Assembly: GCA_019638275.1 (NCBI GenBank)
Contig: JAHBUC010000007.1
Span: 108,171 to 172,170, forward strand
DNA: 64,000 nucleotides
Direction of reading: 5' to 3'
Source: Cyclobacteriaceae bacterium
Lineage (GTDB): Bacteria > Bacteroidota > Bacteroidia > Cytophagales > Cyclobacteriaceae
The notes below the pieces were generated by a model that was not told the DNA's origin, ran no database searches, and saw only the letters and a list, made by a program, of their open reading frames with translations. Each line of letters opens with the position of its first letter. Within the stretch, counting starts at the first letter, position 1. Positions 33,650 through 41,580 of this stretch are shown here, piece after piece. Both the position numbers and the translations under genes were made by a program.

Positions 33650-33889
33650 TTATAAGGCTTGCTGCGCTTTTTGCAGAGCTTCCTCCATTTCCACAAAAAG
33701 CCGAAGGGCATGGGCGATGAAATCGTCACTTACAATCCGGAGGAGGTCGTGTTCACTGGTTAGTTCAAATTGGTCTACTTTATAGGTTTGTTCCAATAGC
33801 CCTTGTTCCAGTTTAATCAAGTACCGGTTATTCCAGCTAAACAGGGTTATTTTACAAGATGGATGCGGTATTTCTCCGATGATTCGCAT
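33650..33889 (-). CDS. Small conserved-looking hypothetical protein (79 aa)
   Basis: A 79-aa soluble protein beginning MRIIGEIPHPSCKITLF and continuing with a strand-rich half (NNRYLIKLEQGLLEQTYKV) and a helical C-terminal half (DDFIAHALRLFVEMEEALQKAQ). I do not recognise a named family. The balanced composition, clean ATG and position 41 bp upstream of the acyltransferase gene on the same strand suggest a real gene, perhaps the first of that operon. Confidence 0.6.
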   Translation of the reverse strand: MRIIGEIPHPSCKITLFSWNNRYLIKLEQGLLEQTYKVDQFELTSEHDLLRIVSDDFIAHALRLFVEMEEALQKAQQAL

Positions 33890-34032
33890 GAGAATTGTGA
33901 AATTTGCTGCGATTATAGCAACAACTTAACCTTTTGCAGGGTTAAAAGACTAAAATTCATACGAATTCGTTGAATAAATTGGATTTTTTCGAACGGCTTA
34001 AGGGTTTTATATTGTAACCTCATTGGTGCATT

Positions 34033-36981
34033 ATGGGTGGATTATTGAAGTTTGAAGCAGGCAAAGCGGGAATAGTCTTATTCTTCATCGTCATTTCCCA
34101 GTTTTTATTTATTCAGCAGGCAAATGCTACGCACTTACGTGCGGGACAGATTGTGGCTACGCGGGTAAGTTGTACTGGACTGACTTTTAGGATTACAATT
34201 AGAGTGTATACAAATAATGCAACTTCAACTGTCCTCTTTGGAGGAGATATGGACTATCTCGATTTTGGAGATGGATCACCAAGAGTATTAGTTCCGGAGC
34301 AAGCAAATAATGCATTGCTCGGTTTTCCCGGAGTAGCAACAGCATCATATACCATTGAGCATACGTACCCCGGCCCGGGGCGCTATACCATTAGTTACAT
34401 TGAGCCGAACCGCAATGGTGGGGTGCTTAATATGGATAATTCAATCTCTACAACTTTTTATTTAGAGACCCAGATAAATATTGATCCGTTTTTTGGATGC
34501 AACAACACCCCCCAGCTTCTAATACCTCCGATAGATCGGGCATGTGTAGGGGTTGCATTTTTTCATAACCCTGGTGCATATGATCCGGATGGCGATAGTT
34601 TATCCTATGAATTTGTAGTTCCGTTCCGTGAAAAAAATACTACCGTAACCAATTACCGTGATCCGAATAACCCTGCATTTTATAACAACTTCACAACAGC
34701 AAATGAAGCCGGAACAGGCCCTCCCACATTTACTATCAATCCGGTAGACGGAACTATAATCTGGGATGCTCCCGGAAAACAAGGTGAATACAACATTGCT
34801 TTTATTGTGGTTGAATGGCGAAAGAAAAATGGTCAATGGTACCGCATCGGATTTGTTCGCAGGGACATGCAAATCATAGTGGCAGATTGTAATAATGAGC
34901 GTCCTGATTTGATTGTACCGGAAGATGTTTGCGTGGTAGCAGGAACAACATTAACTGCAAAAATTCTCGGCATTGATAACCTCCCCAACCCATCTAATCC
35001 TAATAGTGCTCCTGATCATCACCCGGTAAAGATTGAAGCATTTTCTGAAATATTTAATTTCACTTCAGACAAATCTCCCGCGACATATTCACCCATTCCT
35101 ATACCGGAATCGGCCAATGAATTTCAACCGTCAAATCCGCCTGCAGAGCTTAACTTCGAGTGGGAGACCAAATGTTTCCATGTAAAAGAACTTCCGTATC
35201 AGGTAGTGTTTAAAATCACCGACAATCCACCAAGCGGTGGTGGACCGCGGCTTGTGACTTTTAAAACCTGGCGTATTCGTGTAGTGGCACCACCACCGGT
35301 GTGGTCGAGTGCTACACCTGATTTTACTAACCGAAGTGCTCTGCTTACCTGGCAAGATTACACATGCCGTCAGGAAGCCACTTCCATTCAGATATGGAGA
35401 AGGGTAGATAGTATTACGTTTGAGCCTGATAGCTGCCAAACCGGAATACCACCATTTTTGGGATACACACAAGTTGGGCAGGTGGCAGCAACAGCAACCC
35501 AGTTTAACGATACAGGTTTGAATGTAGGCGCACGCTATTGTTACCGGCTTGTTGCCGTGTATCCTCAACCGGGAGGAGGAGAGAGTTATGTGTCGCAGGA
35601 AATTTGTATTCCACCCATTCTGGCTGATGCACCAGTGATTACTCACGTTACTGTTGATAAGACTTCCTCTAATGATGGCGAGATTCGAGTTAGTTGGCGC
35701 TCACCGTTTGATGCAGATGAAAGTCAGTTCCCTAAGCAACCTTATGGGTATGATTATATAGTTGAACGAGCTGACGGTTTTGCCGGAACGAATTATGTGG
35801 CCATTCACACAGGAACGTTAGCAGGTGATACAACTATTCTGGATACGGATTTGGATACCGATAGTAAGGTTTACAACTATCGGGTTAAAGCGATTGCCCA
35901 AAATCAAACCACTCCTTTTGATCAATCTGCCTCTGCTTCTTCTGTTCGTCTGGAATTAAGGCCTTCTTCAGGAAGAATTGTGCTCAACTGGAGTGCTGTT
36001 GTGCCGTGGTCGAATCAAATTCAAAGTTTTCCGCTGCACGATATTTACCGAGGTCCAGAAAATGCAACCGAAAGCGAACTTACCCTTATTGCCAGTGTAA
36101 ACGTTTTTGATAGCCTGTTCCGTTACACAGATGTAGGGCAGCATAATAACGAGCCGTTAGATAATAACACTGTGTACTGCTATCGCGTAATGACACGGGG
36201 TGGTTACGGTAACCCGGCAATTGATGTTCCTCAGGAAAATTTTTCGCAGATCATTTGTGCTAAGCCTGTTGATGATGTTGCACCATGCAAGCCTGTGCTC
36301 CAGGCAGAGTTGACCAAGTGTGAAGATTTTATCCAACAGGAAGTATGTAACTTTAATACATTCAGCAATACAATTTTCTGGAATCGTCCTGAAGATCCGG
36401 TTTGCCGTGAGGATACCCGAAGCTACAATGTGTATGTAGCCAATGCTGTAGGAGGATCTTTTATACTATTTGCCACAAACGTTACAGATACATTCTATGT
36501 TCATAGCAACCTCAGCACTTTTGCACGCTGTTATCGCATTTCTGCAGTTGATCGTTCCGGTAATGAAAGTGAATTAAGTGACCCAGTGTGCAATGATAAC
36601 TGTCCATATTATGAACTACCTAATATCTTCACACCAAATGGCGATGGATTCAACGATCTGTTCAGCGCCTTTAATGTTCGCGATTATCAGGATTGCGGAG
36701 AAGGAGAAGAAGGGTGCCAGGTGCCTGCACATTTGCAGGGCCGTTGTGCAAGGTTTGTTCAAAAGGTTGAATTGACGATTATTAACCGATGGGGCGGGGA
36801 GGTTTACAGCTACGTTTCGGGAGGAGAGAATACCATATTTATCGACTGGGATGGCCGCGACAATGGTGGAAGGCCCCTGAATTCTGGTGTTTACTACTAC
36901 AAAGCCGATGTAACATTTGATGTTGTGGATCCGAAAAAACGTGTGCAAACCATTAAAGGATGGGTTCACCTCGTTCGATGA
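34033..36981 (+). CDS. Large secreted fibronectin-rich protein with gliding-motility/T9SS C-terminal domain
   Basis: A 982-aa exported protein. It has a signal peptide (hydrophobic ~13-30, likely cleavage ANA-THL), then the THLRAGQI N-terminus frequent in Bacteroidota gliding/adhesion proteins, a first beta domain with YLDFGDGSPRVLV near 77, cadherin/PKD-like modules, a YDPDGDSLSYEFVVP motif near 186-200 that recalls cadherin-like calcium-binding repeats, and several fibronectin III-like modules (~430-850). The end carries the type B sorting domain: LPNIFTPNGDGFNDLF near 858, ELTIINRWGGEVYS, IDWDGRDNGGRPLNSGVYYYKADV. It is predicted to leave through the type IX system. Its stop overlaps the next gene's ATG (ATGA). 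Confidence 0.87.
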   Translation: MGGLLKFEAGKAGIVLFFIVISQFLFIQQANATHLRAGQIVATRVSCTGLTFRITIRVYTNNATSTVLFGGDMDYLDFGDGSPRVLVPEQANNALLGFPGVATASYTIEHTYPGPGRYTISYIEPNRNGGVLNMDNSISTTFYLETQINIDPFFGCNNTPQLLIPPIDRACVGVAFFHNPGAYDPDGDSLSYEFVVPFREKNTTVTNYRDPNNPAFYNNFTTANEAGTGPPTFTINPVDGTIIWDAPGKQGEYNIAFIVVEWRKKNGQWYRIGFVRRDMQIIVADCNNERPDLIVPEDVCVVAGTTLTAKILGIDNLPNPSNPNSAPDHHPVKIEAFSEIFNFTSDKSPATYSPIPIPESANEFQPSNPPAELNFEWETKCFHVKELPYQVVFKITDNPPSGGGPRLVTFKTWRIRVVAPPPVWSSATPDFTNRSALLTWQDYTCRQEATSIQIWRRVDSITFEPDSCQTGIPPFLGYTQVGQVAATATQFNDTGLNVGARYCYRLVAVYPQPGGGESYVSQEICIPPILADAPVITHVTVDKTSSNDGEIRVSWRSPFDADESQFPKQPYGYDYIVERADGFAGTNYVAIHTGTLAGDTTILDTDLDTDSKVYNYRVKAIAQNQTTPFDQSASASSVRLELRPSSGRIVLNWSAVVPWSNQIQSFPLHDIYRGPENATESELTLIASVNVFDSLFRYTDVGQHNNEPLDNNTVYCYRVMTRGGYGNPAIDVPQENFSQIICAKPVDDVAPCKPVLQAELTKCEDFIQQEVCNFNTFSNTIFWNRPEDPVCREDTRSYNVYVANAVGGSFILFATNVTDTFYVHSNLSTFARCYRISAVDRSGNESELSDPVCNDNCPYYELPNIFTPNGDGFNDLFSAFNVRDYQDCGEGEEGCQVPAHLQGRCARFVQKVELTIINRWGGEVYSYVSGGENTIFIDWDGRDNGGRPLNSGVYYYKADVTFDVVDPKKRVQTIKGWVHLVR

Positions 36982-37394
36982 TTCCAGAAGCGGATCAACC
37001 CAAGAACATTGTATTATTTGATGGTGTCTGCAACCTGTGCAGCAGTTCAGTTCAGTTTATTATCAACCGTGACCCGAAATCCCGCTTTCGATTTGCATTG
37101 CTTCAATCTGAAACCGGAAAAGGTTTACTCGAAAAATTTCAGCTTCCGGTTGATGCGTTGTATAGCATTATTCTCGTTCGGGAAAATTCCTACCTGGAAC
37201 GCAGCGATGCAGCCCTTGAAATAGCCAGAAACCTTTCAGGTTTATGGCCGTTGTTTTATGCTTTTAAAATTGTTCCTAAAGTTTTACGCGACCCGATATA
37301 CAATTGGATTTCCCGCAACCGGTACAACTGGTTTGGTAAAAAAGAAGCCTGCTGGCTGCCTACCCCTGAATTGAAGGAGAGGTTTATTGATTAG
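36978..37394 (+). CDS. DCC-family thiol-disulfide oxidoreductase (DUF393)
   Basis: A 138-aa protein of the DCC family: the signature DGVCNLC has Asp15, Cys18 and Cys21 at the end of the first strand (NIVLFDG), and a conserved SDAALEIARNLSG helix follows near 76. A thioredoxin-like role is assumed for the family but unproven. The ATG at 36978 overlaps the stop of the type IX cargo gene by 4 bp, implying translational coupling; whether it helps fold Cys-containing secreted proteins is speculative, as no signal peptide is visible. Confidence 0.85.
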   Translation: MIPEADQPKNIVLFDGVCNLCSSSVQFIINRDPKSRFRFALLQSETGKGLLEKFQLPVDALYSIILVRENSYLERSDAALEIARNLSGLWPLFYAFKIVPKVLRDPIYNWISRNRYNWFGKKEACWLPTPELKERFID

Positions 37395-37408
37395 ACTTGG
37401 GGTGACAC

Positions 37409-37438
37409 TTTGGCGTACGCCTGTGTTTTGTATTTTCG
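37409..37438 (+). promoter_or_regulatory. Promoter of fabD
   Basis: TTTG (37409-37412), 18-bp spacer, TATTTTCG (37431-37438), one mismatch to TAnnTTTG. The start would be near 37444, about 20 nt before the fabD ATG at 37465. Confidence 0.55.
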
Positions 37439-37464
37439 CGAGGTAAATTAAAAACCATAACAGC

Positions 37465-38340
37465 ATGAAGGCTTATATATTCCCCGGACAGGGTGCGCAG
37501 TTTAGCGGAATGGGTAAAGATATTTACGACTCAAATCCCAAAGCAAAGCAATTGTTTGATGAGGCCAACGCCATATTGGGATTTGATATAACCTCGATCA
37601 TGTTTGGGGGTACTGCTGATGAGCTAAAACAAACCCGGGTAACCCAGCCGGCTGTATTTATACATTCAGTGGCCGTTGCGTTGGCTAACGATTCCTTTAA
37701 ACCGGATATGGTTGCCGGTCATTCGTTGGGTGAGTTTTCAGCGTTGGTTGCTAATGGCGCTTTATCTTTTTCGGATGGGTTAAAATTGGTTTATAAACGT
37801 GCCATGGCCATGCAAAGGGCTTGTGAAATCAATCCGTCCACCATGGCAGCTATTCTTGGTTTGGACGATCATGTGGTGGAAGAGGTTTGTGCCTCCATAA
37901 AAGAGGAAGTTGTTGTGGCAGCGAATTATAACTGCCCCGGACAACTCGTTATTTCCGGTTCGCTAAAAGGAATTGAAATAGCCTGCGAAAAACTTAAAGC
38001 AGCGGGGGCCAAACGCGCATTACCATTACAGGTAGGTGGCGCCTTTCACTCCCCACTTATGGAACCGGCTCGTGAAGAATTGGCTTCTGCCATTGAGGGT
38101 ACTCAGTTTAGAACTCCTGTTTGTCCGGTTTACCAGAATGTAAACGCCTCACCGTCATCAGATTTAAATGCAATCAAGAAAAACCTGATTGACCAGCTAA
38201 CGTCCCCGGTGCGATGGACGCAATCCGTACAACATATGGTTCAGGATGGCGCCAATACATTTGTGGAATGCGGCCCTGGTAAAGTATTGCAAGGACTGGT
38301 GAAAAAAATTGCCCCACAGGTTGAGGCTATGAGCATATAG
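37465..38340 (+). CDS. fabD: Malonyl-CoA:ACP transacylase
   Basis: A 291-aa enzyme that moves malonyl from CoA to acyl carrier protein for fatty-acid elongation. The nucleophile Ser87 lies in AGHSLGEF, the oxyanion/GQGAQ motif in FPGQGAQFSGMG near 6-17, the Arg region in KRAMAMQRA near 112-120 and the catalytic His in GGAFHSPLM near 195. Length is standard. It has its own promoter and is unlinked from fabH in this window. Confidence 0.95.
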   Translation: MKAYIFPGQGAQFSGMGKDIYDSNPKAKQLFDEANAILGFDITSIMFGGTADELKQTRVTQPAVFIHSVAVALANDSFKPDMVAGHSLGEFSALVANGALSFSDGLKLVYKRAMAMQRACEINPSTMAAILGLDDHVVEEVCASIKEEVVVAANYNCPGQLVISGSLKGIEIACEKLKAAGAKRALPLQVGGAFHSPLMEPAREELASAIEGTQFRTPVCPVYQNVNASPSSDLNAIKKNLIDQLTSPVRWTQSVQHMVQDGANTFVECGPGKVLQGLVKKIAPQVEAMSI

Positions 38341-38351
38341 CGATCTGTTTA

Positions 38352-38831
38352 TTACAGTTTTTCAACGGTTAAATTATCAAAGCAATCATCCAGTAATTGC
38401 TTAATGGTTTTATGAAGCGTTGGGTGTACCAATAGTGGTGCAATTTCAGCTAATGGTATAAGTGTAAACCTGCGCGCTGGGATTCCTGAGTGAGGGATTT
38501 GCAGATCATGATTTGCTACAACCTTATCCTCCCAAAGTAAAATGTCAACATCAAGTGTCCGGGCTCCCCATTTTTCTATCCGCTTACGCCCGGCCTTGCT
38601 TTCCACATCCTGAATGATGCGGAGAACATCATAGGGTTCCTTTTCCGTACTTACTTCAATTACCTGATTCAGGAAATCCCCCTGGTTTTCTTTGCCCCAG
38701 GCGGCTGTTTTATATACCGAGGAAGCTGTAACAATAGGCCCAACAAGCCGACTGATTTGCTGTCGCGCCTCGGTTAACTGGCTGATTTTATCACCCAGGT
38801 TACTGCCCAGCAGAAGAAATACGTTTGCCAC
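38352..38831 (-). CDS. folK: 2-amino-4-hydroxy-6-hydroxymethyldihydropteridine diphosphokinase
   Basis: A 159-aa HPPK that pyrophosphorylates 6-hydroxymethyl-dihydropterin in folate synthesis. It starts with ANVFLLLGSNLGDK and shows the metal/substrate signature WGARTLDVDILLW near 83-95 preceded by RKRIEK. Length is that of the monofunctional enzyme. The start codon is GTG at 38831; a TAAGTTTG -7 box (38843-38836) ends only 4 bp upstream, suggesting a leaderless mRNA. It is divergent from sppA with a 65-bp gap. Confidence 0.93.
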   Translation of the reverse strand: MANVFLLLGSNLGDKISQLTEARQQISRLVGPIVTASSVYKTAAWGKENQGDFLNQVIEVSTEKEPYDVLRIIQDVESKAGRKRIEKWGARTLDVDILLWEDKVVANHDLQIPHSGIPARRFTLIPLAEIAPLLVHPTLHKTIKQLLDDCFDNLTVEKL

Positions 38832-38845
38832 TCAGCAAACTTACT

Positions 38846-38877
38846 TTTTTAAAGGCAGACTGAGATGCTTAATTTTG
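38846..38877 (+). promoter_or_regulatory. Promoter of sppA
   Basis: TTTTT (38846-38850), 19-bp spacer, TAATTTTG (38870-38877), exact -7 match. The start near 38884 leaves a ~13-nt leader before the sppA ATG at 38897. Confidence 0.5.
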
Positions 38878-38896
38878 GAGACTTAATTTTTGATTT

Positions 38897-40645
38897 ATGA
38901 ATTTCTTTAAAACGTTTCTGGCCTCTTTCCTGGCCCTTTTTGTTTTTACCGGGGTTAGTTTTGTGTTTATGATCATTCTCCTTTTCGCTTTGGGTTCCGA
39001 AGAGAAGGTAGTGATCACCAGTAATTCCGTTCTTCAATTAAAGCTTGATGCTCAAATCACCGAGCAGGAAATAGACGACCCGTTTTCCGGGATGCCTATT
39101 TTTGGAAGTGGCATTCAAAAGATTGGTTTATTGAATCTGAAAGAGACTATCCGACACGCCAAGTCAGATCCGAAGATCAAAGGTATTTTCCTGAATGTGA
39201 GCTACCCGATGGCAGGCTTTTCAACAATTGAAGAAATAAGAGCTTCGTTGCTTGATTTCCGCGAAAGCGGTAAGTGGGTTGTGGCTTATGCCGATGTGAT
39301 GTCAGAGCCGGCCTATTACCTGGCTACTGCCGCTGACAAAGTTTACCTGAATCCGGAAGGCGAAGTTGAATTTAACGGGCTTACCGTTGAGGTAACATTC
39401 TTCAAGAAACTATTTGATAAGTTAGAGATCAAACCGGAGATTTTCCGCGTAGGAGATTTTAAGAGCGCTGTTGAACCATTCATGCTCGAAAAAATGAGCA
39501 ATGAAAACAAGTTGCAGTTATCGGAATTGATCAATTCAATTTATGATCATGTGTTAACAGGCGTTTCAGAGGCCCGCAACATTCCACTGGATAGGCTGCG
39601 CGATATGTCGGATAATATGACGGTACGGAATTCAGCACTGGCGGTTGAGCACGGGCTGGTGGATGACCTGATGTATTACGATGAAGTATTGGCTGAACTG
39701 CGCGAGCGTTTGGCGTTAGAGGAGAATGCCCGGATAAAGTTTGTGGCGCGCAAGAAATACAGCAAAAGTATCCAGACCAAGCAAAGTGGAGCTGATGAGG
39801 TTGCGGTAATTGTTGCAGATGGAACAATCATGCCGGGCAAATCAAGTGAAGGCATTATCGGTGGAGAGACCATTGCTGAGGAAATTCGCAAGGCGCGTTT
39901 AAACAAGAAAGTGAAAGCCATTGTCATTCGAGTGAATTCACCGGGGGGCGCATTCCAGGCTTCCGACATAATGTGGCGCGAAGTGAAGCTGGCTACAAAA
40001 GTGAAACCGGTAATTGCTTCCATGTCTGATTATGCTGCCTCTGGCGGTTACTACTTAGCCATGGCAGCCGATACCATTGTGGCGCAGCCCCATACCATTA
40101 CCGGATCTATCGGGATTTTTAGTGTGTTGTTTGATGCCAGTGGATTTTTAGGAAACAAGTTGGGTATAACGTTCGATGAAGTAAATACCGGCAAGTACGG
40201 TGAGTTGGTAACCATCAGTCGCCCGTTAACACAAGCCGAAAAAGATGTTTGGCAAAATCGAACAGAAGAGATTTACGAGACTTTTACAGGCAAAGCAGCA
40301 GAGGGGAGAGGCATGCCGCAGGATGAATTAAAGAAGGTGGCTTCCGGTAGAGTGTGGTCTGGATCGCAAGCAAAAGATCGTGGCTTGGTTGATATACTGG
40401 GAGGTTACGGTGATGCAATCAGCGTTGCTGCACAAGCGGCAGGTCTAGATGATTATACAGTAAAGCAATATCCGGTTCAGAAGCCCTTCTTCGAGCAGTT
40501 TATGGAGCAGCTCACCGAGAATACAAAAACGAAGGCGCTGAAAGAGGAACTTGGCGAACATTACCATCTGTATCAGCAAGGTCTGAAATTGAAGGAATTG
40601 TATGGAGTTCAGGCGCGGATGCCGTTTCAGTTAACCATTCAATAA
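38897..40645 (+). CDS. sppA: Signal peptide peptidase SppA, 67K type
   Basis: A 582-aa membrane-bound serine protease that degrades cleaved signal peptides. It has one N-terminal membrane anchor (about residues 9-32) and two tandem protease domains, as in the E. coli long form. The catalytic dyad is split between them: Lys near 188 in GDFKSAVEPFMLEKMS and Ser near 379 in DYAASGGYYLAMAAD. The SPGG stretch near 351 is the usual preceding loop. A strong terminator follows at 40731-40767. Confidence 0.93.
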   Translation: MNFFKTFLASFLALFVFTGVSFVFMIILLFALGSEEKVVITSNSVLQLKLDAQITEQEIDDPFSGMPIFGSGIQKIGLLNLKETIRHAKSDPKIKGIFLNVSYPMAGFSTIEEIRASLLDFRESGKWVVAYADVMSEPAYYLATAADKVYLNPEGEVEFNGLTVEVTFFKKLFDKLEIKPEIFRVGDFKSAVEPFMLEKMSNENKLQLSELINSIYDHVLTGVSEARNIPLDRLRDMSDNMTVRNSALAVEHGLVDDLMYYDEVLAELRERLALEENARIKFVARKKYSKSIQTKQSGADEVAVIVADGTIMPGKSSEGIIGGETIAEEIRKARLNKKVKAIVIRVNSPGGAFQASDIMWREVKLATKVKPVIASMSDYAASGGYYLAMAADTIVAQPHTITGSIGIFSVLFDASGFLGNKLGITFDEVNTGKYGELVTISRPLTQAEKDVWQNRTEEIYETFTGKAAEGRGMPQDELKKVASGRVWSGSQAKDRGLVDILGGYGDAISVAAQAAGLDDYTVKQYPVQKPFFEQFMEQLTENTKTKALKEELGEHYHLYQQGLKLKELYGVQARMPFQLTIQ

Positions 40646-40730
40646 CCAGCATTCATTAGGCTGAAAAATAACGGGTTACAATCATCAAAACTGGTCAATT
40701 TTTGATGTAAGGTTTTTGTCAATTTTGTCA

Positions 40731-40767
40731 AAAAAGGCACTTAAAGTAACACTTTAAGTGCCTTTTT
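40731..40767 (+). terminator. Strong intrinsic terminator after sppA
   Basis: A perfect 17-bp inverted repeat (40731-40747 and 40751-40767), core GGCACTTAAAGT, 3-nt loop, with A5/T5 at the outer ends; it can act in both directions. Confidence 0.9.
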
Positions 40768-41151
40768 ATACATCCGGTTTTCTATGATCAGTTTCAGTAT
40801 TTGCCCGTCTGTCCCTTTATACAGTTGTTTCAACTATCAAATTTGCTGCTTTTCGGTTCAATTTTGTGTTTAACTGTGTGCCTCAGCGTTGTTTTGATCA
40901 GCGTTTGACACCTGTATTGTTTTACTGTAACCCCGAACTTATTAGTGGTTACCAGGGCTTTTCCTGATTTAAGGGCGGATTTAGTGATTTTTAGGATGAG
41001 CAGATTAACTCTGGCAATAATCCTGATTGAGTCTTTATCCTTCAACCATTTGATAGTGAAATTCGAGGTTTCCTTAAATGGAAAACAGTACCCACAGCCG
41101 TAGCCGCAAGTACTGTAACCCCTTGACTTTCAAATAAGTATAAGTAATTGA
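40768..41151. other. Sparse intergenic stretch with a short direct repeat and an unassigned open frame
   Basis: No confident gene. TACTGTAACCCC occurs twice (40923-40934 and 41111-41122). On the minus strand a frame is open for about 100 codons (41130 down to 40830) without an ATG; it can only start at TTG 41045 (71 codons, Lys-rich), and its upstream part reads a Cys/Gly/Tyr-rich stretch (TCGYGCGYCFPF). It may be a decayed gene or mobile-element remnant; I cannot identify it. Confidence 0.4.
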
Positions 41152-41313
41152 TTATATTTTTTCTGAGATCAATCCTCCTGCAGGTGCTTCAAATGTTGCT
41201 GGAGCATTGGTATCATTTTCAATCGTATTTTGACGACCACTACCGAATGAGAACGATAATGTTGTTATTGTTGCCGCAATAACCAATGTCAAGATTGTTA
41301 ATTTCGTTTTCAT
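41152..41313 (-). CDS. Tiny exported peptide, 53 aa, C-terminus ...GG-SEKI
   Basis: A 53-codon frame with ATG at 41313. Residues 1-4 are basic (MKTK), 5-23 hydrophobic (LTILTLVIAATITTLSFSF), giving a signal peptide or membrane anchor; the remaining ~29 residues are polar (GSGRQNTIENDTNAP) and end APAGGLISEKI. The last four residues, SEKI, are identical to those of the neighbouring lipoprotein peptide at 41343-41474, and both have a Gly-Gly shortly before. It lies 29 nt downstream of that gene on the same strand, so the two are probably co-transcribed. I do not recognise a family. It is too short to be found by ordinary length cut-offs. Confidence 0.6.
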   Translation of the reverse strand: MKTKLTILTLVIAATITTLSFSFGSGRQNTIENDTNAPATFEAPAGGLISEKI

Positions 41314-41342
41314 ATTTTTGAATTGTTAATGAAGAGGAGTTA

Positions 41343-41474
41343 TTAGATTTTTTCGCTTTGGCCGAAACCGCCATTTTCCAGTTCAGAAGAGGGTTTCACT
41401 TCTTCTTCACTGCAAGCAGTAAATGAAAGAGAGCAAACAGCAACGAATAGCAGGGTGTAAATAACTTTTTTCAT
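41343..41474 (-). CDS. Tiny lipoprotein peptide, 43 aa, C-terminus ...GG-SEKI
   Basis: A 43-codon frame with ATG at 41474. It is a textbook small lipoprotein: MKK start, hydrophobic core (VIYTLLFVAVCSLSF), lipobox FTAC with Cys21, then an acidic SEEEVKP spacer (acidic residues after the lipid Cys favour surface export in Bacteroidota) and the ending ENGGFGQSEKI. Mature length is only 23 residues. It is first in a two-gene unit with the 53-aa peptide and is divergent from the TPR-histidine kinase gene, whose start is 106 bp away. No family is recognised. Confidence 0.65.
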   Translation of the reverse strand: MKKVIYTLLFVAVCSLSFTACSEEEVKPSSELENGGFGQSEKI

Positions 41475-41580
41475 AGTTTTGCGGGGTTATAGGTTTTAGA
41501 AAATTTTTCCGTTTAATTACAAGACAAATTTGGGATATGATTTTAACCTAGTTTGTTTAATAAAATTTTAAAAATAACCC

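Noticed and set aside
40830..41045. A 71-codon minus-strand frame starting with TTG
   Set aside because: No ATG or GTG, no ribosome-binding or promoter signal, Lys-rich composition without recognisable domain; reported only as an open frame in the intergenic feature.
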